NCBI GenBank assembly: GCA_030691775.1
Contig: JAUYDN010000153.1
Span: 1 to 8,860, forward strand
DNA from: Dehalococcoidia bacterium
Lineage (GTDB): Bacteria; Chloroflexota; Dehalococcoidia; Dehalococcoidales; Fen-1064
Length of the DNA stretch: 8,860 nucleotides
Reading direction: 5' to 3'
Shown: positions 1 through 6,307 of the stretch, piece after piece
Numbering within the stretch: position 1 is the stretch's first letter
How the letters are laid out: each line of letters begins with the position of its first letter
Program-made: the position numbers and the translations under genes
Notes under the pieces: model-generated
The model's input: the letters and a program-made list of their open reading frames with translations, nothing else
Databases searched by the model: none
What the model was told of the DNA's origin: nothing

Positions 1-108
1 CTGACGCCCCTCTCAACTCCCTTGTGCAAGTTGGCAGTCATCTTGCTTTCCCACCCTTTGCAACCATCATTTTCATATTTCGTCCGTGGCACCACACTCC
101 ATGTGTAA

Positions 109-137
109 TTGTCAAGTTATTTCGGAGACACTACACT
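109..137 (+). promoter_or_regulatory. Possible sigma-70 promoter for the amtB operon
   Basis: TTGTCA (109-114) and TACACT (132-137) are separated by exactly 17 bases. They match the -35 consensus at 5 of 6 and the -10 consensus at 4 of 6 positions. Transcription would start near 144 and leave a leader of about 195 bases before amtB, containing the hairpin at 189-226. This is a consensus match only; a promoter closer to amtB is also possible. Confidence 0.35.
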
Positions 138-188
138 AATAATAAAGCCGACATTTAAAACTTACTGAGTACAATTCCCGCAAATATA

Positions 189-226
189 CCTGTCCTCTAC
201 CAGCCGTAGGCAGGTTTTGGCTTTTT
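189..226 (+). terminator. Hairpin followed by T-runs (terminator or attenuator)
   Basis: CCTG (189-192) can pair with CAGG (211-214), and inside it CTAC (197-200) pairs with GTAG (206-209) around the loop CAGCC, with a small asymmetric internal loop. TTTT follows at once and TTTTT comes at 222-226. It could end transcription of a gene left of the window. If the promoter at 109-137 is real, it would instead act as an attenuator inside the amtB leader. The stem is short, so confidence is limited. Confidence 0.35.
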
Positions 227-233
227 ACTAATG

Positions 234-292
234 GTTTTAACCTTTGATATTTGAGTTTTAACCTGGCAACGCATATGAAATATATCTGAAAC
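234..292 (+). promoter_or_regulatory. Candidate GlnR-type operator upstream of amtB
   Basis: Two identical copies of GTTTTAACCT start at 234 and 255, 21 bases apart, or two helical turns. Immediately downstream, GCAAC (266-270), GAAAT (277-281) and GAAAC (288-292) follow at a strict 11-base period with 6-base gaps. Actinobacterial GlnR sites, as I recall them, alternate gTnAC and GaAAC with 6-base gaps, and OmpR-family proteins generally bind direct repeats at 10-11-base spacing. A GlnR-like regulator is encoded at 5251-5913. The pentamers are imperfect matches (GCAAC lacks the T of gTnAC; GAAAT lacks the final C), so this is a hypothesis. Confidence 0.35.
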
Positions 293-337
293 ATTTTCCC
301 GTTAAAGTAAAGACATTAGCCTGAAAGGAGGCGGTGC

Positions 338-1573
338 GTGACGGTAAATTATGCGGACACAGCCTGGGTGCTGATTTCGTCAGCGATGGTACTGGTAATG
401 ACGCCGGGTCTCGCCTTCTTTTACGGCGGGATGGTCAGGCGTAAGAATTTTCTTTCCACCATCATGATGAGCTTCGCTTGCCTGGGTCTTATCGGCGTGC
501 TCTGGGTCCTGTACGGCTACAGCTTGAGCTTCGGGTCGGATACCGCGGGTATTATCGGCGGATTTGATTTCATCGGACTGAAGAGCGTGGGACAGGAACC
601 ATCGTCCGTCTACGCTACCACCATCCCCCACCTCGCTTTCATGGTATTCCAGGCGATGTTTGCGGTCATTACCGTGGCGCTCATCACCGGGGCGGTCGTG
701 GAACGCATCAAGTTCAGCGCGCTCATACTTTTTTCGAGCCTCTGGTTCACCCTGGTTTATGTTCCGGTAGCACACTGGGTGTGGGGTAGTGGCGGCTGGC
801 TGGCAAAGCTGGGAGCGCTGGATTTCGCCGGTGGTACGGTTGTACATATCGCGGCCGGAATCTCAGCTCTTTCACTGGCGCTTTTACTCGGTCCCAGGAA
901 AGGCTTCAAGGAAAAGGAACCTATGGAGCCTGGCAATATCCCGCTGGTAGCTCTGGGCGCCGGTATCCTCTGGTTTGGCTGGTTCGGATTTAATGCCGGA
1001 AGTGCCCTGACATCGGGCGGACTCGCCACCAGCGCCTTCGTTGCCACCAATATTTCCGCCGCCACCGCGGCACTGGTCTGGATGTTTATATCCTGGTTTT
1101 ACCGGCGGCCGTCGTTGCTGGGTGTCGTCACCGGGGCAGTGGTCGGACTCGTGGCAATCACGCCAGCCGCCGGGTTTGTTCAACCAATCATGGGAATACC
1201 CATCGGTGCTGGTGCGGCGCTTGTCTGCTATTATTCCATGTGGCTAAGGGCTAAAATGGGGGTAGACGAATCGCTGGATGTCTGGGCTTGCCACGGGATG
1301 GGTGGCACATGGGGAGCGCTGGCGACCGGGATATTCTCAACCGTAGCGGTCAATGCCGCCGGTAGGAACGGACTGCTGTACGGTAACCCGCGACAGCTCC
1401 TGTACCAGTTCATCGCCGTTATTGCTGTTTGGGCGTTTGCCTTCGTAATGACGTGGATTCTCGGTAAGCTGGTTAATATTACCATCGGACTACGCGTAAC
1501 CAGCAACGAAGAATCGGTGGGGCTTGATATATCTCAGCACGGTGAGCGTGCTTACGGAGGTCCGTTGAGATGA
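338..1573 (+). CDS. amtB: Ammonium transporter AmtB
   Basis: Amt/Rh-family channel of 411 residues, a normal length, that moves ammonium across the cytoplasmic membrane as a trimer. The expected landmarks are visible: gate phenylalanines F108 and F218, W149 and S222 of the outer recruitment site, D162 in LDFAGGTVVH, and the twin pore histidines H170 and H319 (WACHGMGGTWG). The C-terminal tail has the conserved GLDISQHGERAY motif that contacts P-II. About eleven hydrophobic segments fit the family; no separate cleaved signal peptide is obvious. The start is GTG, chosen because AAAGGAGG (324-331) lies seven bases before it and the protein then begins where Amt proteins normally enter their first membrane helix. 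It overlaps the P-II gene by four bases (ATGA) and is the first gene of the operon. Confidence 0.97.
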   Translation: MTVNYADTAWVLISSAMVLVMTPGLAFFYGGMVRRKNFLSTIMMSFACLGLIGVLWVLYGYSLSFGSDTAGIIGGFDFIGLKSVGQEPSSVYATTIPHLAFMVFQAMFAVITVALITGAVVERIKFSALILFSSLWFTLVYVPVAHWVWGSGGWLAKLGALDFAGGTVVHIAAGISALSLALLLGPRKGFKEKEPMEPGNIPLVALGAGILWFGWFGFNAGSALTSGGLATSAFVATNISAATAALVWMFISWFYRRPSLLGVVTGAVVGLVAITPAAGFVQPIMGIPIGAGAALVCYYSMWLRAKMGVDESLDVWACHGMGGTWGALATGIFSTVAVNAAGRNGLLYGNPRQLLYQFIAVIAVWAFAFVMTWILGKLVNITIGLRVTSNEESVGLDISQHGERAYGGPLR

Positions 1574-1908
1574 AAAAAATCGAAGCGATAATTCGTGAAG
1601 AAAAGCTGGAGCCTGTGAAAAAATCGCTGGAGGAACTGGGCTATTTCGGAATGACCGTCACCGAGGTCATCGGGCGTGGTAAACAAAAGGGAATACCTTT
1701 AAAATGGGGTGCGAAGGAATACCGGGTTGATTTTCTGCCAAAGCTAAAGTTAGAGGTCGTGGTACTGGATGAAGACCTTTCATCCGTAGTCAACGCCATT
1801 GTTCGTAGCACACGGACGGGAGAGATTGGCGATGGTAAAATATTTATCATCCCCGTGGAAAACGCCATCCGTATCCGCACTGGCGATACCGGCGGCAACG
1901 CCGTTTAG
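1570..1908 (+). CDS. glnK: P-II nitrogen regulatory protein (GlnK/GlnB type)
   Basis: A trimeric cytoplasmic signal protein that binds ATP or ADP and 2-oxoglutarate and, when nitrogen is plentiful, plugs the AmtB channel. At 112 residues it has the standard length. The T-loop (about 37-55) carries Q39, the ligand-coordinating glutamine, and Y51, the residue uridylylated in many bacteria; D54 and FLPK (55-58) follow. The B-loop is TRTGEIGDGKIF (81-92) with K90, and the C-loop has RIRTGD (101-106). Its ATG overlaps the amtB stop (ATGA), and GGAGG (1556-1560) lies inside amtB, so translation is probably coupled. Linkage to amtB favours the name glnK over glnB, but sequence alone hardly separates them. 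Y51 does not prove uridylylation; no GlnD is in this window. Confidence 0.96.
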   Translation: MKKIEAIIREEKLEPVKKSLEELGYFGMTVTEVIGRGKQKGIPLKWGAKEYRVDFLPKLKLEVVVLDEDLSSVVNAIVRSTRTGEIGDGKIFIIPVENAIRIRTGDTGGNAV

Positions 1909-1932
1909 CAGAAAATAAAGTAAGGAGGAATT

Positions 1933-3276
1933 ATGCCAGCCAGAAAGAAAGATGAGAGCAAAGAGTATGTTCTCAAAATGGCGAAGGAAAACGATGTCAA
2001 GTTTATCCGCCTGTGGTTTACTGACATCCTGGGAATACTAAAAAGCTTTGCCATTACTGTCGAGGAGCTTGAAGGCGCCCTGGAAGAGGGGATGGGCTTC
2101 GACGGTTCGTCGATCGAAGGGTTTGCCCGCATCGATGAAAGCGATATGGTCGCCATGCCGGACCCGGATACCTTCCAGATTCTCCCATGGCGTCCCCGTG
2201 AGCACAATGCCGTCGCCCGGATGTTCTGCGATGTGCTCAAACCCGGCGGCGAGCCGTTCGAGGGGGACCCGCGCCTTGTCCTGAAGAAGAACCTGAAGAA
2301 AGCGGCCGACCTGGGCTACACCTATTACGTCGGCCCCGAGCTGGAGTATTTTTATTTCAAAGACTCAGCAGGAACGGAATTTCTGGATTCCGGAGGGTAT
2401 TTCGACCTGACGCCGCTGGATGCCGCCACGGATTTAAGGCGCGAGACTGTGCTCACCCTGGAACAGATGGGTATCGGCGTCGAGTATTCCCACCACGAGG
2501 TCGCACCCAGCCAGCACGAAATCGACATGCGTTACACCGACGCGCTGACCATGGCGGATAGCGTAATGACCTACCGTCTCGTGGTCAAACAGGTGGCAAT
2601 CAACAATGGCGTCTATGCCACGTTTATGCCCAAGCCGGTCTTTGGCATCAACGGCAGTGGCATGCATGTGCACCAGTCGCTCTTTAAGGGCGATAGGAAC
2701 GCCTTCTTCGACCCGAAGGGTAAATATTACCTGTCTAAAGTCGCACGGAGCTACGTAGCCGGCCTGCTCAAGTATGCACCGGAAATCACGGCTATTAACA
2801 ACCAGTGGGTCAACTCATATAAACGTCTCGTTCCGGGTTACGAAGCGCCGGTCTACCTGTCCTGGGCAAAACGCAACCGCAGTGACCTTATCCGCGTGCC
2901 GGAATATCGCCCCGGACGGGAGAAGGCAACTCGCATCGAGCTACGCTCACCCGACCCTGCCTGCAACCCTTACCTGTGTTTCAGCGTCATGCTGGCGGCT
3001 GGACTTAAGGGCATCGAAGATGGATTGGAACCGCCGGAGCCAGTGGAGGAAAACGTCTACGAAATGACTGAGGCGCAACGCGCCGCTCGCGGAATCAAGA
3101 CTTTACCATCGAGCCTCGCTGAAGCACTCCAGCTCACCGAGAAAAGCAAGCTGGTAAAAGAGGCACTGGGCGACCACGTCTTCAATGCCTTTATCGAGAA
3201 CAAGAAGATAGAGTGGGACCGCTACCGGATACATGTGACCAAATACGAAATCGAGAAGTACTTGCCGATTCTGTAA
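1933..3276 (+). CDS. glnA: Glutamine synthetase, class I-alpha
   Basis: Makes glutamine from glutamate, ammonia and ATP in the cytoplasm as a dodecamer. The 447 residues match the short GSI-alpha type of Firmicutes and relatives. Visible motifs: FDGSSIEGF (57-64) with latch D57; PELEYF with E136 and E138; HHEVAPSQHE (187-196); NGSGMHVHQS (240-249) with H245 and H247; the glutamate-flap motif RLVPGYEAP with E304; AKRNRSDLIR (312-321); and RIELRSPDP (334-342) with E336 and R338. Near residue 375 it reads NVYEMTEAQ instead of the adenylylation motif NLYDLPPEE of GSI-beta, so covalent control by adenylylation is unlikely. R66 aligns with the arginine used for feedback inhibition in Bacillus GlnA. 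AAGGAGG (1922-1928) precedes the ATG; the gap to the P-II gene is 24 bases. Confidence 0.98.
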   Translation: MPARKKDESKEYVLKMAKENDVKFIRLWFTDILGILKSFAITVEELEGALEEGMGFDGSSIEGFARIDESDMVAMPDPDTFQILPWRPREHNAVARMFCDVLKPGGEPFEGDPRLVLKKNLKKAADLGYTYYVGPELEYFYFKDSAGTEFLDSGGYFDLTPLDAATDLRRETVLTLEQMGIGVEYSHHEVAPSQHEIDMRYTDALTMADSVMTYRLVVKQVAINNGVYATFMPKPVFGINGSGMHVHQSLFKGDRNAFFDPKGKYYLSKVARSYVAGLLKYAPEITAINNQWVNSYKRLVPGYEAPVYLSWAKRNRSDLIRVPEYRPGREKATRIELRSPDPACNPYLCFSVMLAAGLKGIEDGLEPPEPVEENVYEMTEAQRAARGIKTLPSSLAEALQLTEKSKLVKEALGDHVFNAFIENKKIEWDRYRIHVTKYEIEKYLPIL

Positions 3277-3311
3277 AGAGGTGGTAAGCTGAAAGCCACA
3301 GGAGGTATTCG

Positions 3312-5045
3312 ATGCGCCGCCTTAGAATTGCCCTGGCGCAGATTAATACCACCGTCGGCGATTTTGACGGCAACGTAAAGAAGATTCTGGGAGCGGTTGA
3401 TGCCGCCCGGACCGCGGGCGCGGACATCATTACGCTCCCGGAACTTGCCGTTTGTGGCTATCCTCCGGAAGACCTGCTGTTCAAACCTCAATTCATACAG
3501 GCGAACCTTGATTCGCTCCAGAAAATCGCGCAAGCTTCCAAAGGCATTACGGTAATCACCGGTTTCGTTGATGCCGACGGTGATATCTATAATGCCGCGG
3601 CTGTCCTCCACGATGGCAAAATCGCAGGTATTTATCACAAGATTTACCTGCCCAACTATGGCGTTTTCGATGAAAACCGCTATTTCCGCGCCGGGAATGA
3701 ATGCCCGGTCTACGTGATTGGCGGCGTCAATATCGGCGTTACCATTTGTGAAGATATCTGGTACGAGGCTGGTCCTGCCACCGTTCAAGCCTATGCGGGC
3801 GCCGAGGTCATCGTCAATATCAGTTCATCTCCTTATAACACGGGTAAAGGCGCCTACCGCGAACGGATGATTGCTACCCGTGCCTCGGATACCGTGGCTA
3901 TCTTCACCTACACCAATGCCGTCGGCGGGCAGGACGAGCTCGTCTTCGATGGGCACAGCTTTATCATGGATGAGCAGGGCAGGCTTATCGCCCGCGGGAA
4001 ACAGTTCGAGGAAGACCTTGTTATCGCCGACCTGGATGTAGAACCTGTGTTCCGTGCTCGCCTGCACGACCCTCGCCGCCGTAAAGAGACCTTGCTGGCG
4101 GAACAAAAGGAATGGCGGCAGTCCACCGTGGTCGTTTCCGAAGGAACGCTCACTCCCCGGCCGTCGGTAGCGCCACAGGTGCCGGCCCTCCTCGACCTGC
4201 CGGCGGAGGTGTATAAAGCACTGGTGCTGGGTACGGGGGATTACATCCGTAAAAACGGTTTCAAGAAAGTGGTCATCGGGCTTTCCGGCGGAATCGATTC
4301 CGCCATCGTAGCGTCCATTGCCGTCGATGCGCTGGGTGAAGACAATGTCATCGGCGTTTCTATGCCATCCCGGTTTTCCTCCGAACACAGCAAAACCGAT
4401 GCCCGACAGCTGGCGGAAAACATGAAAATCAGACTCCTCACCATCCCCATCGAAACAGTATATAAAGCCTACCTGGATACGCTTGCCGAACCCTGTGCCG
4501 GTACCAAATCGGACATTACGGAAGAGAACATCCAGGCGCGCATCCGCGGTAACCTGCTTATGGCGCTCTCCAATAAATTCGGCTGGCTGGTATTGACCAC
4601 CGGAAATAAGAGTGAAATGGCAACCGGTTACACTACCCTCTATGGCGATATGGCGGGTGGTTTCGCCGTCATCAAAGACGTGCCCAAGACACTGGTCTAT
4701 AAAATCGCCCGGCACCGTAACCAGCTCGCTGGCTACCCGATGATACCGGAAGCTATCTTCACCAAGCCACCCTCGGCGGAACTGCGTCCCGACCAGAAAG
4801 ATTCGGACAGTTTGCCCCCGTACGAGGTGCTCGACCCGGTGCTAACGGCATACGTAGAAGATGACAAGTCCGTTGAGCAGATTATCGCGCTGGGGTTTGA
4901 TAAGACTTCGGTGCAGAAGACAGCGAAGCTGGTGGATATGAGCGAATATAAGCGCCGGCAAGCTCCTCCCGGTGTTAAAATTACCGCCCGCGCCTTCGGA
5001 CGGGATAGAAGACTCCCAATTACCAACCGGTTCAAGGAATGGTAA
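3312..5045 (+). CDS. nadE: Glutamine-dependent NAD+ synthetase
   Basis: Catalyses the last step of NAD+ synthesis, amidating nicotinate adenine dinucleotide with ATP and nitrogen from glutamine. Two domains fill the 577 residues. The first (about 1-270) is a nitrilase-type glutaminase with the triad E44 (LPELAVCGYPPEDLL), K110 (HKIYLPNYGVFDE) and C146 (TICEDIW). The second (about 295-577) is the synthetase, with the PP-loop SGGIDS (325-330), NIQARIRGN (406-414), TGNKSEMATGY (430-440) and KPPSAELRPDQKDSDSLP (485-502). AGGAGGT (3300-3306) lies five bases before the ATG, and glnA ends 35 bases upstream, so it is probably the last gene of the amtB operon. The presence of an amidase domain means it can draw on the glutamine made by GlnA next door. 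No frameshift or missing catalytic residue is visible. Confidence 0.97.
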   Translation: MRRLRIALAQINTTVGDFDGNVKKILGAVDAARTAGADIITLPELAVCGYPPEDLLFKPQFIQANLDSLQKIAQASKGITVITGFVDADGDIYNAAAVLHDGKIAGIYHKIYLPNYGVFDENRYFRAGNECPVYVIGGVNIGVTICEDIWYEAGPATVQAYAGAEVIVNISSSPYNTGKGAYRERMIATRASDTVAIFTYTNAVGGQDELVFDGHSFIMDEQGRLIARGKQFEEDLVIADLDVEPVFRARLHDPRRRKETLLAEQKEWRQSTVVVSEGTLTPRPSVAPQVPALLDLPAEVYKALVLGTGDYIRKNGFKKVVIGLSGGIDSAIVASIAVDALGEDNVIGVSMPSRFSSEHSKTDARQLAENMKIRLLTIPIETVYKAYLDTLAEPCAGTKSDITEENIQARIRGNLLMALSNKFGWLVLTTGNKSEMATGYTTLYGDMAGGFAVIKDVPKTLVYKIARHRNQLAGYPMIPEAIFTKPPSAELRPDQKDSDSLPPYEVLDPVLTAYVEDDKSVEQIIALGFDKTSVQKTAKLVDMSEYKRRQAPPGVKITARAFGRDRRLPITNRFKEW

Positions 5046-5107
5046 CTCTAAACACTAAACTCTAAACACTAAACACTAAACACTAAACTCTAAACACTAA
5101 ACTCTAA
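5045..5107 (+). repeat. Nine tandem heptamers (ACTCTAA / ACACTAA)
   Basis: Nine exact 7-base units run without a break from the last base of the nadE stop codon. With A = ACTCTAA and B = ACACTAA the order is A B A B B B A B A, so units differ only at the third base. The other strand reads TTAGTGT or TTAGAGT, reminiscent of plant-type telomere heptamers, but nothing indicates a chromosome end. Such a tract can expand or shrink by replication slippage. It fills the start of the convergent gap between nadE and the regulator gene. Confidence 0.9.
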
Positions 5108-5172
5108 TTGTCATTCTGAGCGCCAAGAGGAGACGCTTATCTGAAATTGCGGAGTGCGCGCGAAGAATCTTT
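5108..5172. repeat. Possible dispersed intergenic repeat
   Basis: The sequence begins TTGTCATTCTGAGCG and ends GCGCGAAGAATCT. These two ends are those of a short intergenic element (TGTCATTCTGAGCG...CGAAGAATCT) that I recall being scattered through many bacterial genomes. Here about 40 unrelated-looking bases separate the ends, more than in the compact form I remember. No other copy lies in the window, so the repeat status rests on memory. Confidence 0.5.
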
Positions 5173-5250
5173 TTCAGCTATTGAACTTTAGACATTGTTT
5201 GGCGGTTGGTAGTTGATACTTGATATTTAGGGGAAGAGGGCAGGCAGAAG

Positions 5251-5913
5251 CTACCGGTCTTGTTTGATGAACCTGTAGCCGATATTCCTTACTGTCTCGA
5301 TATATATGTGTGTCTGGTCTTCAATCTTGCCACGCAGTCGACGGATGTGCACATCTACCGTGCGGTCGCCGCCAAAATAATCGTCACCCCACACACGGTT
5401 GAGTAACGTATCGCGGGTAAAGACGCGGCCCGGGTGCGTGGCGAGGAACCTTAACAGCTCATACTCTTTATAGGTCAGCGAGATTGGCCGCCCGTCGACG
5501 TAGACTTCATATTCAGCCGTGTCGATAACCAGGTTGCCCACCTTGATTTGTTCGCTTTTGCCGGCTCTGCCATGTTTGTGCAGGAGACGTTTAGCGCGGG
5601 TGACGACTTCACGCGCGTTTAAGGGTCTGGCGACAAAATCGTCCGCAGTCCCATCCAGGTTGAGCGCCATATCCAGCGAAGTAAGCGCCAGCACCGGCGT
5701 ATCTTTCTCCTCATGCAGGATACGGCAGAGCTGGTCCACGTCCGGTATGGAACCCGTTTCCACCAGGAGCAGGTCGGGCGGTTGTTTGTTGCATTGCGCC
5801 AGCATTCCATCCGCGGTGTTTGCCGTGGCACAATCGAAGCCGTTCCTGCCCAGTTCAGAAACAAGCCGGCTCAACTCTTCGCCGGGTCTACCCACAATTA
5901 AAATATGATGCAC
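5251..5913 (-). CDS. GlnR-like orphan OmpR-family regulator with degenerate receiver
   Basis: A 220-residue transcription factor with a receiver-like domain (about 1-113) and an OmpR/PhoB winged helix (about 122-217). The receiver is non-canonical: the acidic pair after ILIV is replaced by G8-R9, the phospho-acceptor aspartate by E52 (LLLVETGS), and the conserved lysine by R96 (VARPLN), while T78 remains. It should not be switched by ordinary phosphotransfer, and E52 may mimic the phosphorylated state. The C-terminal half contains THPGRVFTRDTLL, WGDDYFGGDRTVDVHIRRLR and TVRNIGYRF; DYFGG followed by RTVDVH closely resembles Streptomyces GlnR, itself an atypical regulator of amtB and glnA. No histidine kinase is nearby. 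It converges on the amtB-nadE operon. The start is GTG, with TGAGGT about nine bases upstream. Family placement as OmpR-type is firm; the GlnR assignment is a well-supported inference. Confidence 0.9.
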   Translation of the reverse strand: MHHILIVGRPGEELSRLVSELGRNGFDCATANTADGMLAQCNKQPPDLLLVETGSIPDVDQLCRILHEEKDTPVLALTSLDMALNLDGTADDFVARPLNAREVVTRAKRLLHKHGRAGKSEQIKVGNLVIDTAEYEVYVDGRPISLTYKEYELLRFLATHPGRVFTRDTLLNRVWGDDYFGGDRTVDVHIRRLRGKIEDQTHIYIETVRNIGYRFIKQDR

Positions 5914-5937
5914 GCTATTACCTCAGGGTTGCTGACA

Positions 5938-5990
5938 ACTCAAAGCTTAAAAGTCAAAGCGCAAAACCACAGTGCAAAACTCAAAACTCT
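5938..5990 (+). repeat. Degenerate heptamer tract (nnnCAAA)
   Basis: Consecutive units ACTCAAA, GCTTAAA, AGTCAAA and GCGCAAA are followed by an aberrant ACCACAG, a six-base TGCAAA, then ACTCAAA and ACTCT. The seven-base period and A-rich unit recall the cleaner tract at 5045-5107 on the other side of the regulator gene. It lies 25-77 bases upstream of that gene's start, in its probable promoter region. Homology between the two tracts is inferred from period and composition, not identity. Confidence 0.6.
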
Positions 5991-6165
5991 CTACCTGCCA
6001 GCCTTCAAGCCCTTAAAGTTCAGTCCTGGTCTTATGATAGCATTGCAGGTGCAAGTTCCGATTGGCTTGTCCGCCAGGTACCGGTTTTTACTTTTACTGA
6101 GAGTCTCATAATAAGATGGACTCCGAAAACCTGAACCTCTCCCTTTCGCAAGGGGAAGTGCACTA

Positions 6166-6214
6166 TTGACAGTCAAGTTCGTTATAGATTTGGTGAAACC
6201 CCGTACTCACCAAA
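6166..6214 (+). promoter_or_regulatory. Palindrome TTGACAGTCAA and a perfect 8-bp hairpin
   Basis: TTGACAGTCAA (6166-6176) is a perfect palindrome around its central base. It is followed by TTTGGTGA (6189-6196) and TCACCAAA (6207-6214), a perfect 8-bp inverted repeat with a 10-base spacer. No T-run follows on either strand, so the hairpin is not a classical terminator; an operator for a dimeric protein or a structured leader RNA fits better. The TTGACA inside the palindrome looks like a -35 box, but no good -10 lies 16-18 bases downstream. Confidence 0.45.
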
Positions 6215-6235
6215 CGTCAACAGGCTGAAGTGATT

Positions 6236-6278
6236 CTTGCATTAGAAACTCCACTTTATGTGCAAGCGGAGGTTTCTA
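6236..6278 (+). promoter_or_regulatory. Two mutually exclusive stem-loops before the ATPase gene
   Basis: CTTGCA (6236-6241) pairs with TGCAAG (6261-6266). TAGAAACTCC (6243-6252) pairs with GGAGGTTTCTA (6268-6278) with one bulged G. The arms interleave, so the two stems must either exclude each other or form a pseudoknot. The right arm ends 14 bases before the ribosome binding site AAGGAGG (6293-6299). This arrangement resembles a leader that switches fold, or overlapping operators. A TATAAT at 6282-6287 could be a -10 box, but its start point would fall inside the ribosome binding site and no good -35 is seen. Confidence 0.4.
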
Positions 6279-6307
6279 CACTATAATAGCATAAGGAGGC
6301 GGAAAAC

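Larger units (their letters stand above)
1..337. other. Intergenic region upstream of amtB
   Basis: No convincing gene lies here. A - strand frame is open from the left edge to about position 116, but it has no recognisable protein and no clear start signal, so I do not call it. The rest holds a possible sigma-70 promoter, a hairpin followed by T-runs, and a stretch of repeats just before amtB; these are listed separately. Confidence 0.6.
5914..6307. other. Divergent intergenic region between the regulator and the ATPase gene
   Basis: This gap of 394 bases separates two divergently transcribed genes and should hold promoters for both. No reading frame in it looks like a gene. It contains the heptamer tract, a small hairpin at 6141-6154 (CCCTT, loop TCGC, AAGGG), and a cluster of palindromes from 6166 to 6278 described separately. 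Nothing recognisable is seen between about 5991 and 6135. Confidence 0.7.

Noticed and set aside
1..116. - strand frame open from the left edge
   Set aside because: About 38 codons, no recognisable motif or start signal; too little to call a gene.
265..280. TGGCA as the -24 half of a sigma-54 promoter before amtB
   Set aside because: The matching TTGC of the -12 element is absent at the required distance.
3222..4715. Long - strand frames (188 and 296 codons) opposite nadE
   Set aside because: Antisense shadows of a well-conserved gene whose catalytic motifs are all on the + strand.
5045..5107. Heptamer tract as a telomere
   Set aside because: The unit only loosely resembles telomeric repeats and the tract is internal, directly between two ordinary genes.
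6166..6190. TTGACA with TATAGA as a sigma-70 promoter
   Set aside because: Only 11 bases separate the two words, too short for sigma-70; TTGACA is better explained as part of a palindrome.
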